Below are positions 44,301 to 51,477 of a stretch of 54,568 nt of DNA, piece after piece; positions within the stretch are counted from its first letter, which is position 1, and each line of letters begins with the position of its first letter. Both the position numbers and the translations under genes were made by a program. Source of the DNA: Aminicenans sp964648465 (GTDB lineage Bacteria > Acidobacteriota > Aminicenantia > Aminicenantales > Aminicenantaceae); assembly GCA_964648465.1 (NCBI GenBank), contig CAZYMU010000018.1, positions 1 through 54,568 of the forward strand, in the 5' to 3' direction. The notes under the pieces are model-generated. The model was not told where the DNA came from. It made no database searches and was given only the letters and a program-made list of their open reading frames with translations.

Positions 44301-44727
44301 CCTCTTTTCCCGAGTAAACTATTTCTCCATCTTTAATTAAACCTTTTTCTATTGCAAACGGAAATTTCAGCCGAAATTTTGTTCTGTCGGCACCCTCAGT
44401 TCCCAACGGGAAACTCTTGATTCTCAAAACAGGCTGCTCAATAAAAACATTGAACGGTTTTTCTCTGGATAACAATGATTTATAAGAAATTTTAAGGGAA
44501 ACTTTTTTTGCGGAAAAATAAGGAGAGAGAGAAACCGACTTAATATCATTTAACACCAAAACAGGAGGGAAAAAAGATATGTGGACCTCTGTGAAATTAA
44601 AATTCGATTGAATCTTATTTTTAACTCTACGCAGAAAAATACTTCTTATAATTGAGCCGGTTCCAACCAAGATAAGGATTATTACTGAAATACTTATTAA
44701 AAATTTAAGCTTTTTATTTGCTTTCAT
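41317..44727 (-). CDS. tamB: TamB-like translocation/assembly module protein (DUF490, AsmA-like)
   Basis: About 1136 residues. One N-terminal membrane anchor (about residues 9-27) is followed by a very long beta-rich repetitive region and the C-terminal TamB/DUF490 domain (about 870-1130). That domain is recognised by GGEVYFQDRKFNILKGKVSFFSP, FSSSPPLPPEDVLALLAVGEAF and GSSAEMSARLSVGKKISRNFF. TamB-type proteins form hydrophobic grooves from the inner to the outer membrane for lipid transport or protein assembly. ATG 44727 was preferred to an upstream TTG. It is directly upstream of and overlaps bamA. Confidence 0.9.
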   Translation of the reverse strand: MKANKKLKFLISISVIILILVGTGSIIRSIFLRRVKNKIQSNFNFTEVHISFFPPVLVLNDIKSVSLSPYFSAKKVSLKISYKSLLSREKPFNVFIEQPVLRIKSFPLGTEGADRTKFRLKFPFAIEKGLIKDGEIVYSGKEARIHSKGADILFVMKRDYFAFKAEVKDNIFSLGANKQPIKGSMSLLAEGTDREIEIKKLRINGPDEILKIEGKIIALFDPEYRFETSFRGNINLIANVFNLPFNWKGKAAGSGVLTRREGEIAFRSDFSSQSLVLNRVFMGDVKGRIDFKEKTGGNLDFKIRKNGLLGENLKLYFYENKVKGTAQRFYLEPIMNFVDLPYPVSSPVWGSFSIDRGILSADVEFKDDGLEVKPGKFPFQGKARFNWDGKNEFSFYSSSLESDFAILEVDGKINKGQDVDFSLQGEVKDVRRAREFTSIVLRKDFQFPEIRGKGHTNIQIFGDFNFPNVRAGFTIYSGGFDKFNAGFIDGEAEVVKNNFFGRFNVDDPSMKGKIDLVTTQNETKVKMHVERGLLEAILPDLDIELPLKGEASGDFEFNQKEEDMIFKGSFTSSRLDFAGQILTDVEGKLSSGKEFFSFPDLKFNMHGANIKGSVLLGLLSKEFDIDVEGERMDLSSIYAGLRGELSFHLKGNGLYSSDSAVGPFEIKNLYFEPFQKTKAIGKLKVSFSEEQINIETEGNFLPGENKFSVSLNLPVKEESLTGKIRGSFTNPDLLLPWKGTKGHINYLADVYGTKRSPRIKGAIDFNGEVFPLPHFAHAFRDYSGLVFVENGDFSLRSFRGTLGGGEVRGSGQLKLGKSGIEIINVRTEGKNLLLSPLERTRALADGTLSLIKDADRFVLEGYFFIRRLSYRRELSEKFVFSSVPYYSPRKGPGFFDDLLLNIKLRADDSAWMENSLGNVQGKFDLTISGNVYSPVIIGDIETLGGEVYFQDRKFNILKGKVSFFSPLKINPYLSFKGETYVKDYRVTFSLDGLLDRLNPEFSSSPPLPPEDVLALLAVGEAFRRTYRYDKSMQQGTASLLSFQLLEEAKKRAESLFSITNIRIDPFIMGSSAEMSARLSVGKKISRNFFILYSTNLTSQREEITRLEWELTKDLSVVSTRDETGRISIDVKIHKRF

Positions 44728-44782
44728 TATTGTCAATCAGCTATGAAATGCACAAAGGATGCGATTCGTAATTATGTCTGGG

Positions 44783-45433
44783 TCATTTATAGCATTTAAC
44801 CTTTTCCCAATCTTTTAAAAACCTCTGCATCCCGATATCTGTCAATGGATGTTTTACCAATTTCTCTAGAGCCTCAAAGGGCAGAGTCGCAATATCAGCC
44901 CCCATCATAGCAGCCTCGACAAAATGGAGAGGATGCCGGATACTTGCAACAATCACCTCTGTCTCAAATCCATAATTATTGATTACTGTTACAATCTGAT
45001 CTACGAGATCAAGACCATAATTGGAAATATCATCCAGGCGTCCTACAAAAGGGCTTACATATCTTGCCCCTGCTTTAGCAGCAAGCAGTGCTTGACTGAC
45101 AGAAAACACAAGGGTTGTATTAACTTTGATGCCATCCTGGAATAATGCCTTAGTTGCCTTAAGCCCCTCTACACATATCGGTATTTTTACAACAATATTC
45201 TCTGCCAACTTCACCAAAACTCTTGCTTCTTTTATGATATCATTTGCTTGGGTGGAAACACATTCTGCACTTACCGGCCCAGGAACAATACTGCAAATTT
45301 GTCTGATTAAATCTTCAAATTTTTCATTCTCTCTGGAAACTAAAGATGGATTCGTCGTTACCCCATCTATAATCCCCCAACTTACTGCCTCTTTTATCTG
45401 GTCCAAATTAGCCGTGTCTAAAAAGATTTTCAT
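44783..45433 (-). CDS. Transaldolase / fructose-6-phosphate aldolase family protein
   Basis: A 216-residue short transaldolase (TalC/FSA type). It shows IFLDTANLDQIKEA, IIDGVTTNPSLVSRE, IVVKIPICVEGLKA (Schiff-base Lys), NTTLVFSVSQALLAAKAGARYVSPFVGRLDD (core SPFVGRLDD) and VIVASIRHP. It transfers a three-carbon unit between sugar phosphates or splits fructose 6-phosphate. The ATG at 45433 is preceded by GGAGG with 5-nt spacing and was chosen over a GTG two codons earlier. It is 55 nt upstream of tamB. Confidence 0.92.
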   Translation of the reverse strand: MKIFLDTANLDQIKEAVSWGIIDGVTTNPSLVSRENEKFEDLIRQICSIVPGPVSAECVSTQANDIIKEARVLVKLAENIVVKIPICVEGLKATKALFQDGIKVNTTLVFSVSQALLAAKAGARYVSPFVGRLDDISNYGLDLVDQIVTVINNYGFETEVIVASIRHPLHFVEAAMMGADIATLPFEALEKLVKHPLTDIGMQRFLKDWEKVKCYK

Positions 45434-45541
45434 CTTCACCTCCAGAATTTGCTTAATTTCAACTTTTTATTCTATCTATCTCCCTAATAAATCTAACATA
45501 AGCCAACCAAAGAAACCAGAAAAACTATAGTAATAAGATTA

Positions 45542-46306
45542 CTACTTAATTTTCATTACTCTATTAGAAAGAATTCCTATCCCTTCTATCTGAATATCAA
45601 CCCTGTCTCCGGGTACCATAGGCCCTACACCCGATGGTGTTCCAGTAGTAATAACATCGCCAGGATACAAGGTCATTATATTGGAAATAAATCTTACCAG
45701 AAAAGGAATAGGAAAAATTAAATTTCTCGTATTTGCTGATTGCCTGAGTTTCCCATTCAAAAAAGTTTTAAGTCTTAGTTTTGAAGGGTCAGCATCCGTG
45801 GAAACACAGGGCCCCACAACAGCAAATGTGTCAAAAGATTTTGACCTTGTGAACTGCCCGTCTTTTTGCTGTAGGTCGCGTGCTGTAATATCGTTGAAAC
45901 AAGTATAGCCCAAGATATAATCTTTGGTTTCATCATTTTCCTCCAGATCATGTGCCTTTTTTTTGATTATTAATGCTAGCTCACCTTCATAATCTATTCT
46001 TTTTGACATCCTGGGATAAATGATTATATCATCCGGCCCAATCAGTGCAGAAGGCGGTTTTAAAAAAATAAGAGGCTCTTTCGGGAAAGGCTTCCCCATT
46101 TCCACAGCATGGTCCTTATAGTTTCTTCCTACTGCCACTATTTTTGAAGGTTTTGCAGGGGGGAGAAGAGTCACTTCACCTATGGGAATCCCTTTTCCCT
46201 TGACTTTAAACTTCTTGAACACCGATCCTTCGACAGGAAAAAGAGTTTCTTCTCTCAAAACTCCAAAAAAAATGTTTTTTGCATGTCGGTAGCGATAAAT
46301 TTTCAT
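45542..46306 (-). CDS. Fumarylacetoacetate hydrolase (FAH) family protein
   Basis: A 254-residue protein of the FAH superfamily, whose members hydrolyse or decarboxylate acylpyruvates and related 2-oxo acids. The metal-binding core is YEGELALIIKKKA, with SKIVAVGRNYKDHAVEMGK, YTCFNDITARDLQ and TTGTPSGVGPM, which together mark the group near acylpyruvase. The exact substrate is uncertain. The ATG overlaps the stop of the FN3 lipoprotein gene by 4 nt, placing it in the hslVU operon although no functional link is apparent. Confidence 0.9.
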   Translation of the reverse strand: MKIYRYRHAKNIFFGVLREETLFPVEGSVFKKFKVKGKGIPIGEVTLLPPAKPSKIVAVGRNYKDHAVEMGKPFPKEPLIFLKPPSALIGPDDIIIYPRMSKRIDYEGELALIIKKKAHDLEENDETKDYILGYTCFNDITARDLQQKDGQFTRSKSFDTFAVVGPCVSTDADPSKLRLKTFLNGKLRQSANTRNLIFPIPFLVRFISNIMTLYPGDVITTGTPSGVGPMVPGDRVDIQIEGIGILSNRVMKIK

Positions 46307-47400
46307 TGTAAATTCTCCTTTACAACTTCAGATACGCTTCCTGATTTTTGACTTTCATTCCCGGATTTATCTTGAGCAGTTACAGTATAATAATACCTTT
46401 TATTTTTTCCAATTGTAACATCATTATACGTGCTTCCTTTAATTATTCGAGGGCCTAATAACTTGTATTCATCCTCTCCTTCTTCTTTCCTCCAAACCCT
46501 GTAGCCAGCTAAATCCTCCTCCTGATTGGCATCCCAACTCAAGGCTATAAGATTTTCTCCAGCGACAGCCACTAACCCATTTGGTTGAGAAGGAGGAAAT
46601 ATATCCTCCGCCAAAACCTCTATCGTCTCAGAGTCATCACTCTCCAAATAGGGGGAGGAATCTGTTAAAGAAGTCCTTATAAAATAAAAATAATTCCTTC
46701 CAAAAAGAAATTCATTATCCTCGTATTTTTCTTCTTTTATCAACTTGGTATTTAGCCTTATTGGTATTTCTTCACCCTCTTTTCTGTAAATATTATAACC
46801 CTCCAGCTCAGGAGGCAAGGATTGATCTATATTCCCTTCAGGAAAATGCCATTGGATTTCTATCCTATCTTCAAAAACAGAAGCACGGATATTTATAGGC
46901 GGGAGAGAAAGAATTTTAGGTTTTACATATATCAACTCTGAAAATGCTGATTTCTTTTTTCTCCTGTCTTTTATTCTTAAGCTGAAAATTAATCTCTTCG
47001 AAACAAACTCTTCATGTGCTAAGCAATAATAATAATTAAATTCACCATGGAATTTAGCCTTCTGATACTCAGGAAATTTTTCGTTTTTTATGGAAAGAAT
47101 AAGTTCGGCAATCTCCTCAAATTCCTCTAACTTGACAGGCATTTCTTTTTTAGAAGAGTCCTCATCTTCTTTAAGCAGCCAAATTTCCACATTTTCAATT
47201 TCAGACATAGGACTCCCATCTGAATAAGTTGGGGGATTTTTCCATGTCAGGATGATCTTATCCCCTTTCTGGATTGCATTAACAGCTTCAATTTTTCCCG
47301 GTATCTTTATAAGCGGCGCCAGAATAGGACCTTTTTTCCCACAAAAAATACAGAAAAATACAAGAATCAAAATTATAAGGAGATAAAAGAATCTTTTCAT
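46303..47400 (-). CDS. Fibronectin type III repeat lipoprotein with LptM-like N-terminus
   Basis: About 365 residues. A hydrophobic leader ends in FCIFCGKKGPILAPL. The Cys20-Gly-x-x-Gly-Pro pattern matches the LptM/YifL-type lipoprotein attachment motif (LPAM_2), although Phe at -1 is non-canonical. Three FN3-like domains follow (about 30-150, 155-260 and 265-358), with IILTWKNPP, RIEIQWHFPEG and LIALSWDANQEEDLAGYRVWRK. The last is the clearest. It should sit on the periplasmic face of the outer membrane. Its ATG shares one base with the hslU stop (TGATG), giving tight coupling. Function unknown. Confidence 0.85.
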   Translation of the reverse strand: MKRFFYLLIILILVFFCIFCGKKGPILAPLIKIPGKIEAVNAIQKGDKIILTWKNPPTYSDGSPMSEIENVEIWLLKEDEDSSKKEMPVKLEEFEEIAELILSIKNEKFPEYQKAKFHGEFNYYYCLAHEEFVSKRLIFSLRIKDRRKKKSAFSELIYVKPKILSLPPINIRASVFEDRIEIQWHFPEGNIDQSLPPELEGYNIYRKEGEEIPIRLNTKLIKEEKYEDNEFLFGRNYFYFIRTSLTDSSPYLESDDSETIEVLAEDIFPPSQPNGLVAVAGENLIALSWDANQEEDLAGYRVWRKEEGEDEYKLLGPRIIKGSTYNDVTIGKNKRYYYTVTAQDKSGNESQKSGSVSEVVKENLQ

Positions 47401-48791
47401 CAAAGAATGAAGCGGCTGAGATCCTGGTCTTCTACAATATCTTTAATCTGTTTTTCCACATAAGTCTTATCGATTAAAATTTTCTTCTTTTTCATCTCAG
47501 GAGCATCAAAAGATATCTCTTCCATCACTTTTTCCATAACCGTATGAAGCCTGCGGGCTCCAATATTCTCGTTTATTTCATTCACCTTTTCTGCGATCTC
47601 TGCAACTTCATCAATCGCATCTTCAGTAAATTCGACATGAATTCCTTCTGTCCCTAAAAGAGCTTTGTATTGCTTGATTAAAGCATTCTCCGGTTCCGTC
47701 AATATTTTTACAAAATCTTTCTTGTCCAGGGATGTGAGCTCAACTCTGATCGGAAACCTTCCTTGAAGTTCCGGAATCAAGTCAGAAGGTTTGGAAACAT
47801 GAAATGCCCCGGCACCGATAAAAAGAATATGATCTGTCTTCACCAAGCCAAACCGAGTGTTAACAGTAGTCCCTTCGATTATGGGAAGCAGGTCTCTCTG
47901 GACTCCCTCACGGCTGACTTCCGGGCCATGTCCTGTTTCACGGCCGGATATTTTGTCAACCTCGTCTAAAAATATGATTCCTGAATGTTCGACTTTCTCT
48001 ACAGCCAACCTGTTCACCTGGTCCATATCCAGCAGTCTTTTCTGTTCTTCTTCTAACAGGTATTCCCGGGCTTCCTTTATTTTCACTTTCCTTCTTTTGG
48101 ATTTTCCACCTCCTAACCCGGGGATAATTTCCTGAATGTGTATTCCAATCTCTTCAATACCAGAATTGGAAAAAATTTCAAAAGGAGAGGACATTTTTTC
48201 CTTGGTTTCTATCTCTATCATCCTTTCTTCCAAGAGCCCTTTCCTTAACTGATGTCTCAGTTTCTCTCTTGTATCATGGAATTTATCAACTTCATTCTGT
48301 TCCACATTATTCGCTGTTCTTTTCAACGGAGGAAGTAAAACATCAAGCACCCTCTCTTCAACATTTCTTTCAGCTTTTTCCCTGATTTCCTCTATCTTTT
48401 CCAGCTTAACCATTTCCACAGACATTCGAACCAAATCCCTTATCATTGACTCAACATCCCGGCCAACATATCCGACTTCAGTAAACTTGCTTGCCTCTAT
48501 CTTTAGAAATGGGGAGGATGTAAGTTTGGCAAGCCTTCGTGAGATTTCGGTCTTGCCAACTCCGGTAGGACCAATCATCAAGATATTCTTAGGCGCAATT
48601 TCATCACCAAGTTCAGGGGGAAGTTTTCTCCTCCGATATCTGTTTCGAAGCGCTATTGCTACTGCCTTTTTTGCCGCCTGCTGGCCAATTATAAATTTAT
48701 CCAGCTCGGTTACTATCTCACGAGGAGTAAGCTCTTTATCCATAAGTTCCATAACAGGTTCCTTAAAAGATTGAGGAAGAACTATAGGCAT
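47400..48791 (-). CDS. hslU: ATP-dependent protease ATPase subunit HslU
   Basis: A 463-residue AAA+ unfoldase. It opens LTPREIVTELDKFIIGQQAAKKA, then Walker A GPTGVGKTE, pore motif GYVGRDVES, Walker B IIFLDEVDKI, sensor region GRFPIRVELTSL, and the C-terminal DLSRFIL that docks into HslV. The I-domain (about 110-240) is present. Length is slightly above E. coli (443). It starts immediately after the hslV stop and drives protein degradation in the cytoplasm. Confidence 0.96.
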   Translation of the reverse strand: MPIVLPQSFKEPVMELMDKELTPREIVTELDKFIIGQQAAKKAVAIALRNRYRRRKLPPELGDEIAPKNILMIGPTGVGKTEISRRLAKLTSSPFLKIEASKFTEVGYVGRDVESMIRDLVRMSVEMVKLEKIEEIREKAERNVEERVLDVLLPPLKRTANNVEQNEVDKFHDTREKLRHQLRKGLLEERMIEIETKEKMSSPFEIFSNSGIEEIGIHIQEIIPGLGGGKSKRRKVKIKEAREYLLEEEQKRLLDMDQVNRLAVEKVEHSGIIFLDEVDKISGRETGHGPEVSREGVQRDLLPIIEGTTVNTRFGLVKTDHILFIGAGAFHVSKPSDLIPELQGRFPIRVELTSLDKKDFVKILTEPENALIKQYKALLGTEGIHVEFTEDAIDEVAEIAEKVNEINENIGARRLHTVMEKVMEEISFDAPEMKKKKILIDKTYVEKQIKDIVEDQDLSRFIL

Positions 48792-49319
48792 TTAGAGCTC
48801 CCCAACTGTAATTTGATCATTCGTATAAATGCAGATACCGGAACTTATTTTTAAGGCTTCCATGGCAAGCTCTTTGGCAGATAAATCCGTATGTTTTATG
48901 AGAGCACGAGCAGCCGCAAGAGCGTAAGCGCCTCCTGAACCGATGGCAATTATTCCGTCATCAGGTTCTACTACATCACCGGTCCCCGAAATCAGTAAAG
49001 AGTTGCTTTCATCAGAAACAATTAGCAGTGCTTCCAGTCTTCGAAGCGCTTTGTCTAAGCGCCAGTCCTTGGCAAGTTCAATAGCTGCTCGGGGAAGATT
49101 CCCGTGGTATTCTTCCAGTTTTGCTTCAAATCTGGAAAAAAGGGCAAATGCATCAGAAGTGGCCCCCGAAAATCCGGCTATCACTTTTCCCTTGTAAAGA
49201 GTCCTTATTTTACGGGCTTTCTGCTTTAAAACTGTATTACCGAGAGTCACCTGACCATCACCAGCAATAGCTACTTTGCCTTTATGGCGCACACAAATAA
49301 TCGTTGTTGCCTTTATCAT
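48792..49319 (-). CDS. hslV: ATP-dependent protease peptidase subunit HslV
   Basis: A 175-residue N-terminal-nucleophile peptidase related to proteasome beta subunits. After removal of MIKA, the catalytic Thr5 opens TTIICVRHKGKVAIAGDGQVTLGN (core TTII and GDGQVTLGN). GFSGATSDAFALF and AIGSGGAYALAAARAL are also typical. The ATG at 49319 (GGTGA 5 nt before) was preferred to a TTG one codon earlier. Together with hslU it forms the bacterial HslUV complex. Confidence 0.96.
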   Translation of the reverse strand: MIKATTIICVRHKGKVAIAGDGQVTLGNTVLKQKARKIRTLYKGKVIAGFSGATSDAFALFSRFEAKLEEYHGNLPRAAIELAKDWRLDKALRRLEALLIVSDESNSLLISGTGDVVEPDDGIIAIGSGGAYALAAARALIKHTDLSAKELAMEALKISSGICIYTNDQITVGEL

Positions 49320-49395
49320 CAAATCACCAAGTTATAATAATAATTAATGCAAATAAATAAGTAAAGTACAAGTTTGAAGGCTGAGGCAATTTTTA

Positions 49396-49411
49396 TGAAT
49401 AACCCAGGTTA
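49396..49411. repeat. Second copy of the 16-nt sequence near position 40
   Basis: TGAATAACCCAGGTTA matches positions 40-55 with one change and in the same orientation. The flanking sequences differ. It may be a solo remnant of an insertion-sequence end or a coincidence. Confidence 0.25.
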
Positions 49412-49420
49412 ATGAATTCA

Positions 49421-49449
49421 TTGCAAAGCATAAATACAATCTGTAAAAT
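49421..49449 (+). promoter_or_regulatory. Promoter for the lolA-like/OMP/RND operon
   Basis: TTGCAA (49421-49426), a 17-nt spacer and TAAAAT (49444-49449) lie 55 nt before the ATG. A strong GGGAGG site (49491-49496) 7 nt before ATG 49504 fixes the start. Confidence 0.6.
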
Positions 49450-49503
49450 TAGAATTAATACACAGTGTTAGATAATAGCATAATGAATCAGGGAGGACAT
49501 TTC

Positions 49504-50265
49504 ATGAAAAACATAATAATATCAGGGCTTGTTATTCTGATATTGGCACTTGTTTCATTCAGCCAGGATCTTACTGGAGAAGACATCATCCAGAAAGTTA
49601 ATGAACTGATCAATGTACAGACAAGTTACGGAAAGGCAAAGATGATCATTATAACAAGCTCCGGCAGCAAACGCACATTCATCTATGAGTCCTGGAGTAA
49701 AAATAAAGGTGAGAAAAATCTCGTGCGGTATCTGAAACCAACACGCGTGAAAGGGCAGGCAATACTGATGTTGAATCATTCCGATGACATCTGGATGTAC
49801 TTTCCTCGCACTCAGCGAGTCCGAAAGCTTGCCACTCACGCAAAAAAGCAAAAAATGCAGGGAAGCGATTTTTCTTACGAAGACATGGGGAGCGGAGATG
49901 AGTTTATTAATGACTTCAGCCCAAAAAGACTCAAAGACGAAAAAATGGAAGGACATAACTGCTTCAAGCTTGAACTCACTCGCAAGCCGGACAGCAACAT
50001 TTCTTATTCGAGATTGATTATGTGGGTAATAAAAGAAAATTTTTATCCGGTTGTAATCGATTACTATGAGGAACACAATCCTTCCTCTCAGGAGAAAAGA
50101 CTGGTACAAAGCGATATCCGGATAATTGATGACATCCCTACCGCTATGAAAATGGTAATGTTCAATGAAAACGACAACACCCAAACAGAAATGGAGCTTC
50201 TCGAAGTAAAATACAACATCACACTGGAAGACAGCATGTTTACAGAAAGAGAGTTAAAAAAATGA
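49504..50265 (+). CDS. LolA-like outer membrane lipoprotein-sorting protein
   Basis: A 253-residue secreted protein: signal peptide (about residues 1-20, ending FSQ), then a LolA/VioE-type beta fold of the outer membrane lipoprotein-sorting protein group. Diagnostic runs are KTFIYESWSKNKGEKNLVRYL-like early strands (SKRTFIYESWS), KGQAILMLNHSDDIWMYFPRTQRVRKL (core DDIWMYFP) and the late YDYYEEHN-type strand. ATG 49504 and its ribosome site replace an upstream ATG. The family pairs repeatedly with RND/MMPL exporters. It may carry a lipid or lipoprotein across the periplasm. It overlaps the next gene by 4 nt. Confidence 0.88.
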   Translation: MKNIIISGLVILILALVSFSQDLTGEDIIQKVNELINVQTSYGKAKMIIITSSGSKRTFIYESWSKNKGEKNLVRYLKPTRVKGQAILMLNHSDDIWMYFPRTQRVRKLATHAKKQKMQGSDFSYEDMGSGDEFINDFSPKRLKDEKMEGHNCFKLELTRKPDSNISYSRLIMWVIKENFYPVVIDYYEEHNPSSQEKRLVQSDIRIIDDIPTAMKMVMFNENDNTQTEMELLEVKYNITLEDSMFTERELKK

Positions 50266-51452
50266 AAAGATTTATATGTTTAATGATATTTCTGATTTGC
50301 TTCCTTCCATTTCTTAATGCTCAAGATAAACTTGAAATATTTGGATATTTTGAGTCCCAGGCATTAGCATCAAAAATCAAAAACAACTTCTACCAGCTTT
50401 ATACAAATAAACTTAGAGTGGACTTAAAATCTCAGATCTCAAAAAATATTACATTCGCAGCCAATTTTGATTACATAACCTATCACGGAAAAACCCAATG
50501 GGATATCCTGGAATTTCTATCCAGCGATATTACTTCTAAAATCCCTCAAGGCATGGAATCATTTTATGTAATTCCATTTTCTAACCGCCATTTTCTTGAC
50601 AACGCCTATATCAAGATGAGGTTTAAATATTTTGACCTGATTGTTGGTAAGCAACAAATTTCTCTCGGCACCGGTTATGTCTGGAACCCGACCGATGTGT
50701 TCAATATCAAGGACATGCTTGACCCTACCTATGAGATGCCAGGGCACAATGCCATGAGAATGGATGTGCCGCTGGGAGCATCTTACTCAATTACAGCACT
50801 CTATTCTCCAGGTGATAATTGGAAAGATTCTGCAAAAATGATTCAGTTTGAGGGGCGGATTTCCCATTTCGATTATTCTCTGATCGCGATCGAAAAGATC
50901 TGGAGATTTCATGATTATACACAATTCGATTATGAAATATTGAATTTTTCTGAAGTTTCCGAGAAAAGACAGCTCTTAGGAGGAAGCATGGCAGGGGAAT
51001 TCTTAGGACTGGGGATTTGGGCTGAATATGGCTACAATAAAATGGAAAAATCCAAAGACTTTTGCGAACTCGTTGTTGGTTTGGACTACACCTTCGACTT
51101 CAAGACCTACATTCTGCTTGAATATTACAGGAATACATTTGGCAAATCCAATTATGAAGATTATGACCTTAATGATTGGATGCGGTTGTTTACAGCCGAA
51201 CAAAAAGCCATTTCCCGCGACCAGATATATACTCTCATCCAGCACCCTGCAACCGATCTCATGACCATCGGGCTTTCAAGCTTTATTAGCATTTCAGATT
51301 CCAGTTTTACTTTAGCTCCGGTTTTCAATTACAGTTTATCGGATAATGCAGAGATTATAGCATATCTGAATTTCAGCTTTGGCAGAGAGGGAAAGATTTC
51401 CGGTAAAAACATGGGAAATGGAGGCATGATCAGGCTTCGCATCTATTTCTGA
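50262..51452 (+). CDS. Probable outer-membrane beta-barrel protein
   Basis: A 396-residue protein with a signal peptide (about residues 1-20, LNAQ). The rest is alternating amphipathic strands such as KLRVDLKSQISKNITFAANFDYI and KYFDLIVGKQQISLGTGYVW (QQISLGTGY core), ending in a C-terminal Phe (RLRIYF), the usual outer-membrane assembly signal. No close family is recognised, though it resembles the DUF1302/porin-like partners of RND exporters. The ATGA overlap with the LolA-like gene and 25 nt to the RND gene place it in a three-gene operon. It could be the outer-membrane component. Confidence 0.75.
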   Translation: MKRFICLMIFLICFLPFLNAQDKLEIFGYFESQALASKIKNNFYQLYTNKLRVDLKSQISKNITFAANFDYITYHGKTQWDILEFLSSDITSKIPQGMESFYVIPFSNRHFLDNAYIKMRFKYFDLIVGKQQISLGTGYVWNPTDVFNIKDMLDPTYEMPGHNAMRMDVPLGASYSITALYSPGDNWKDSAKMIQFEGRISHFDYSLIAIEKIWRFHDYTQFDYEILNFSEVSEKRQLLGGSMAGEFLGLGIWAEYGYNKMEKSKDFCELVVGLDYTFDFKTYILLEYYRNTFGKSNYEDYDLNDWMRLFTAEQKAISRDQIYTLIQHPATDLMTIGLSSFISISDSSFTLAPVFNYSLSDNAEIIAYLNFSFGREGKISGKNMGNGGMIRLRIYF

Positions 51453-51477
51453 TGAATGACGGAAAAGGAGAGAGCAG

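Noticed and set aside
49555..50184. 209-codon open frame on the minus strand opposite the LolA-like gene
   Set aside because: It is antisense to a well-supported gene with signal peptide and ribosome-binding site, has no recognisable domain and looks like a codon-bias shadow.
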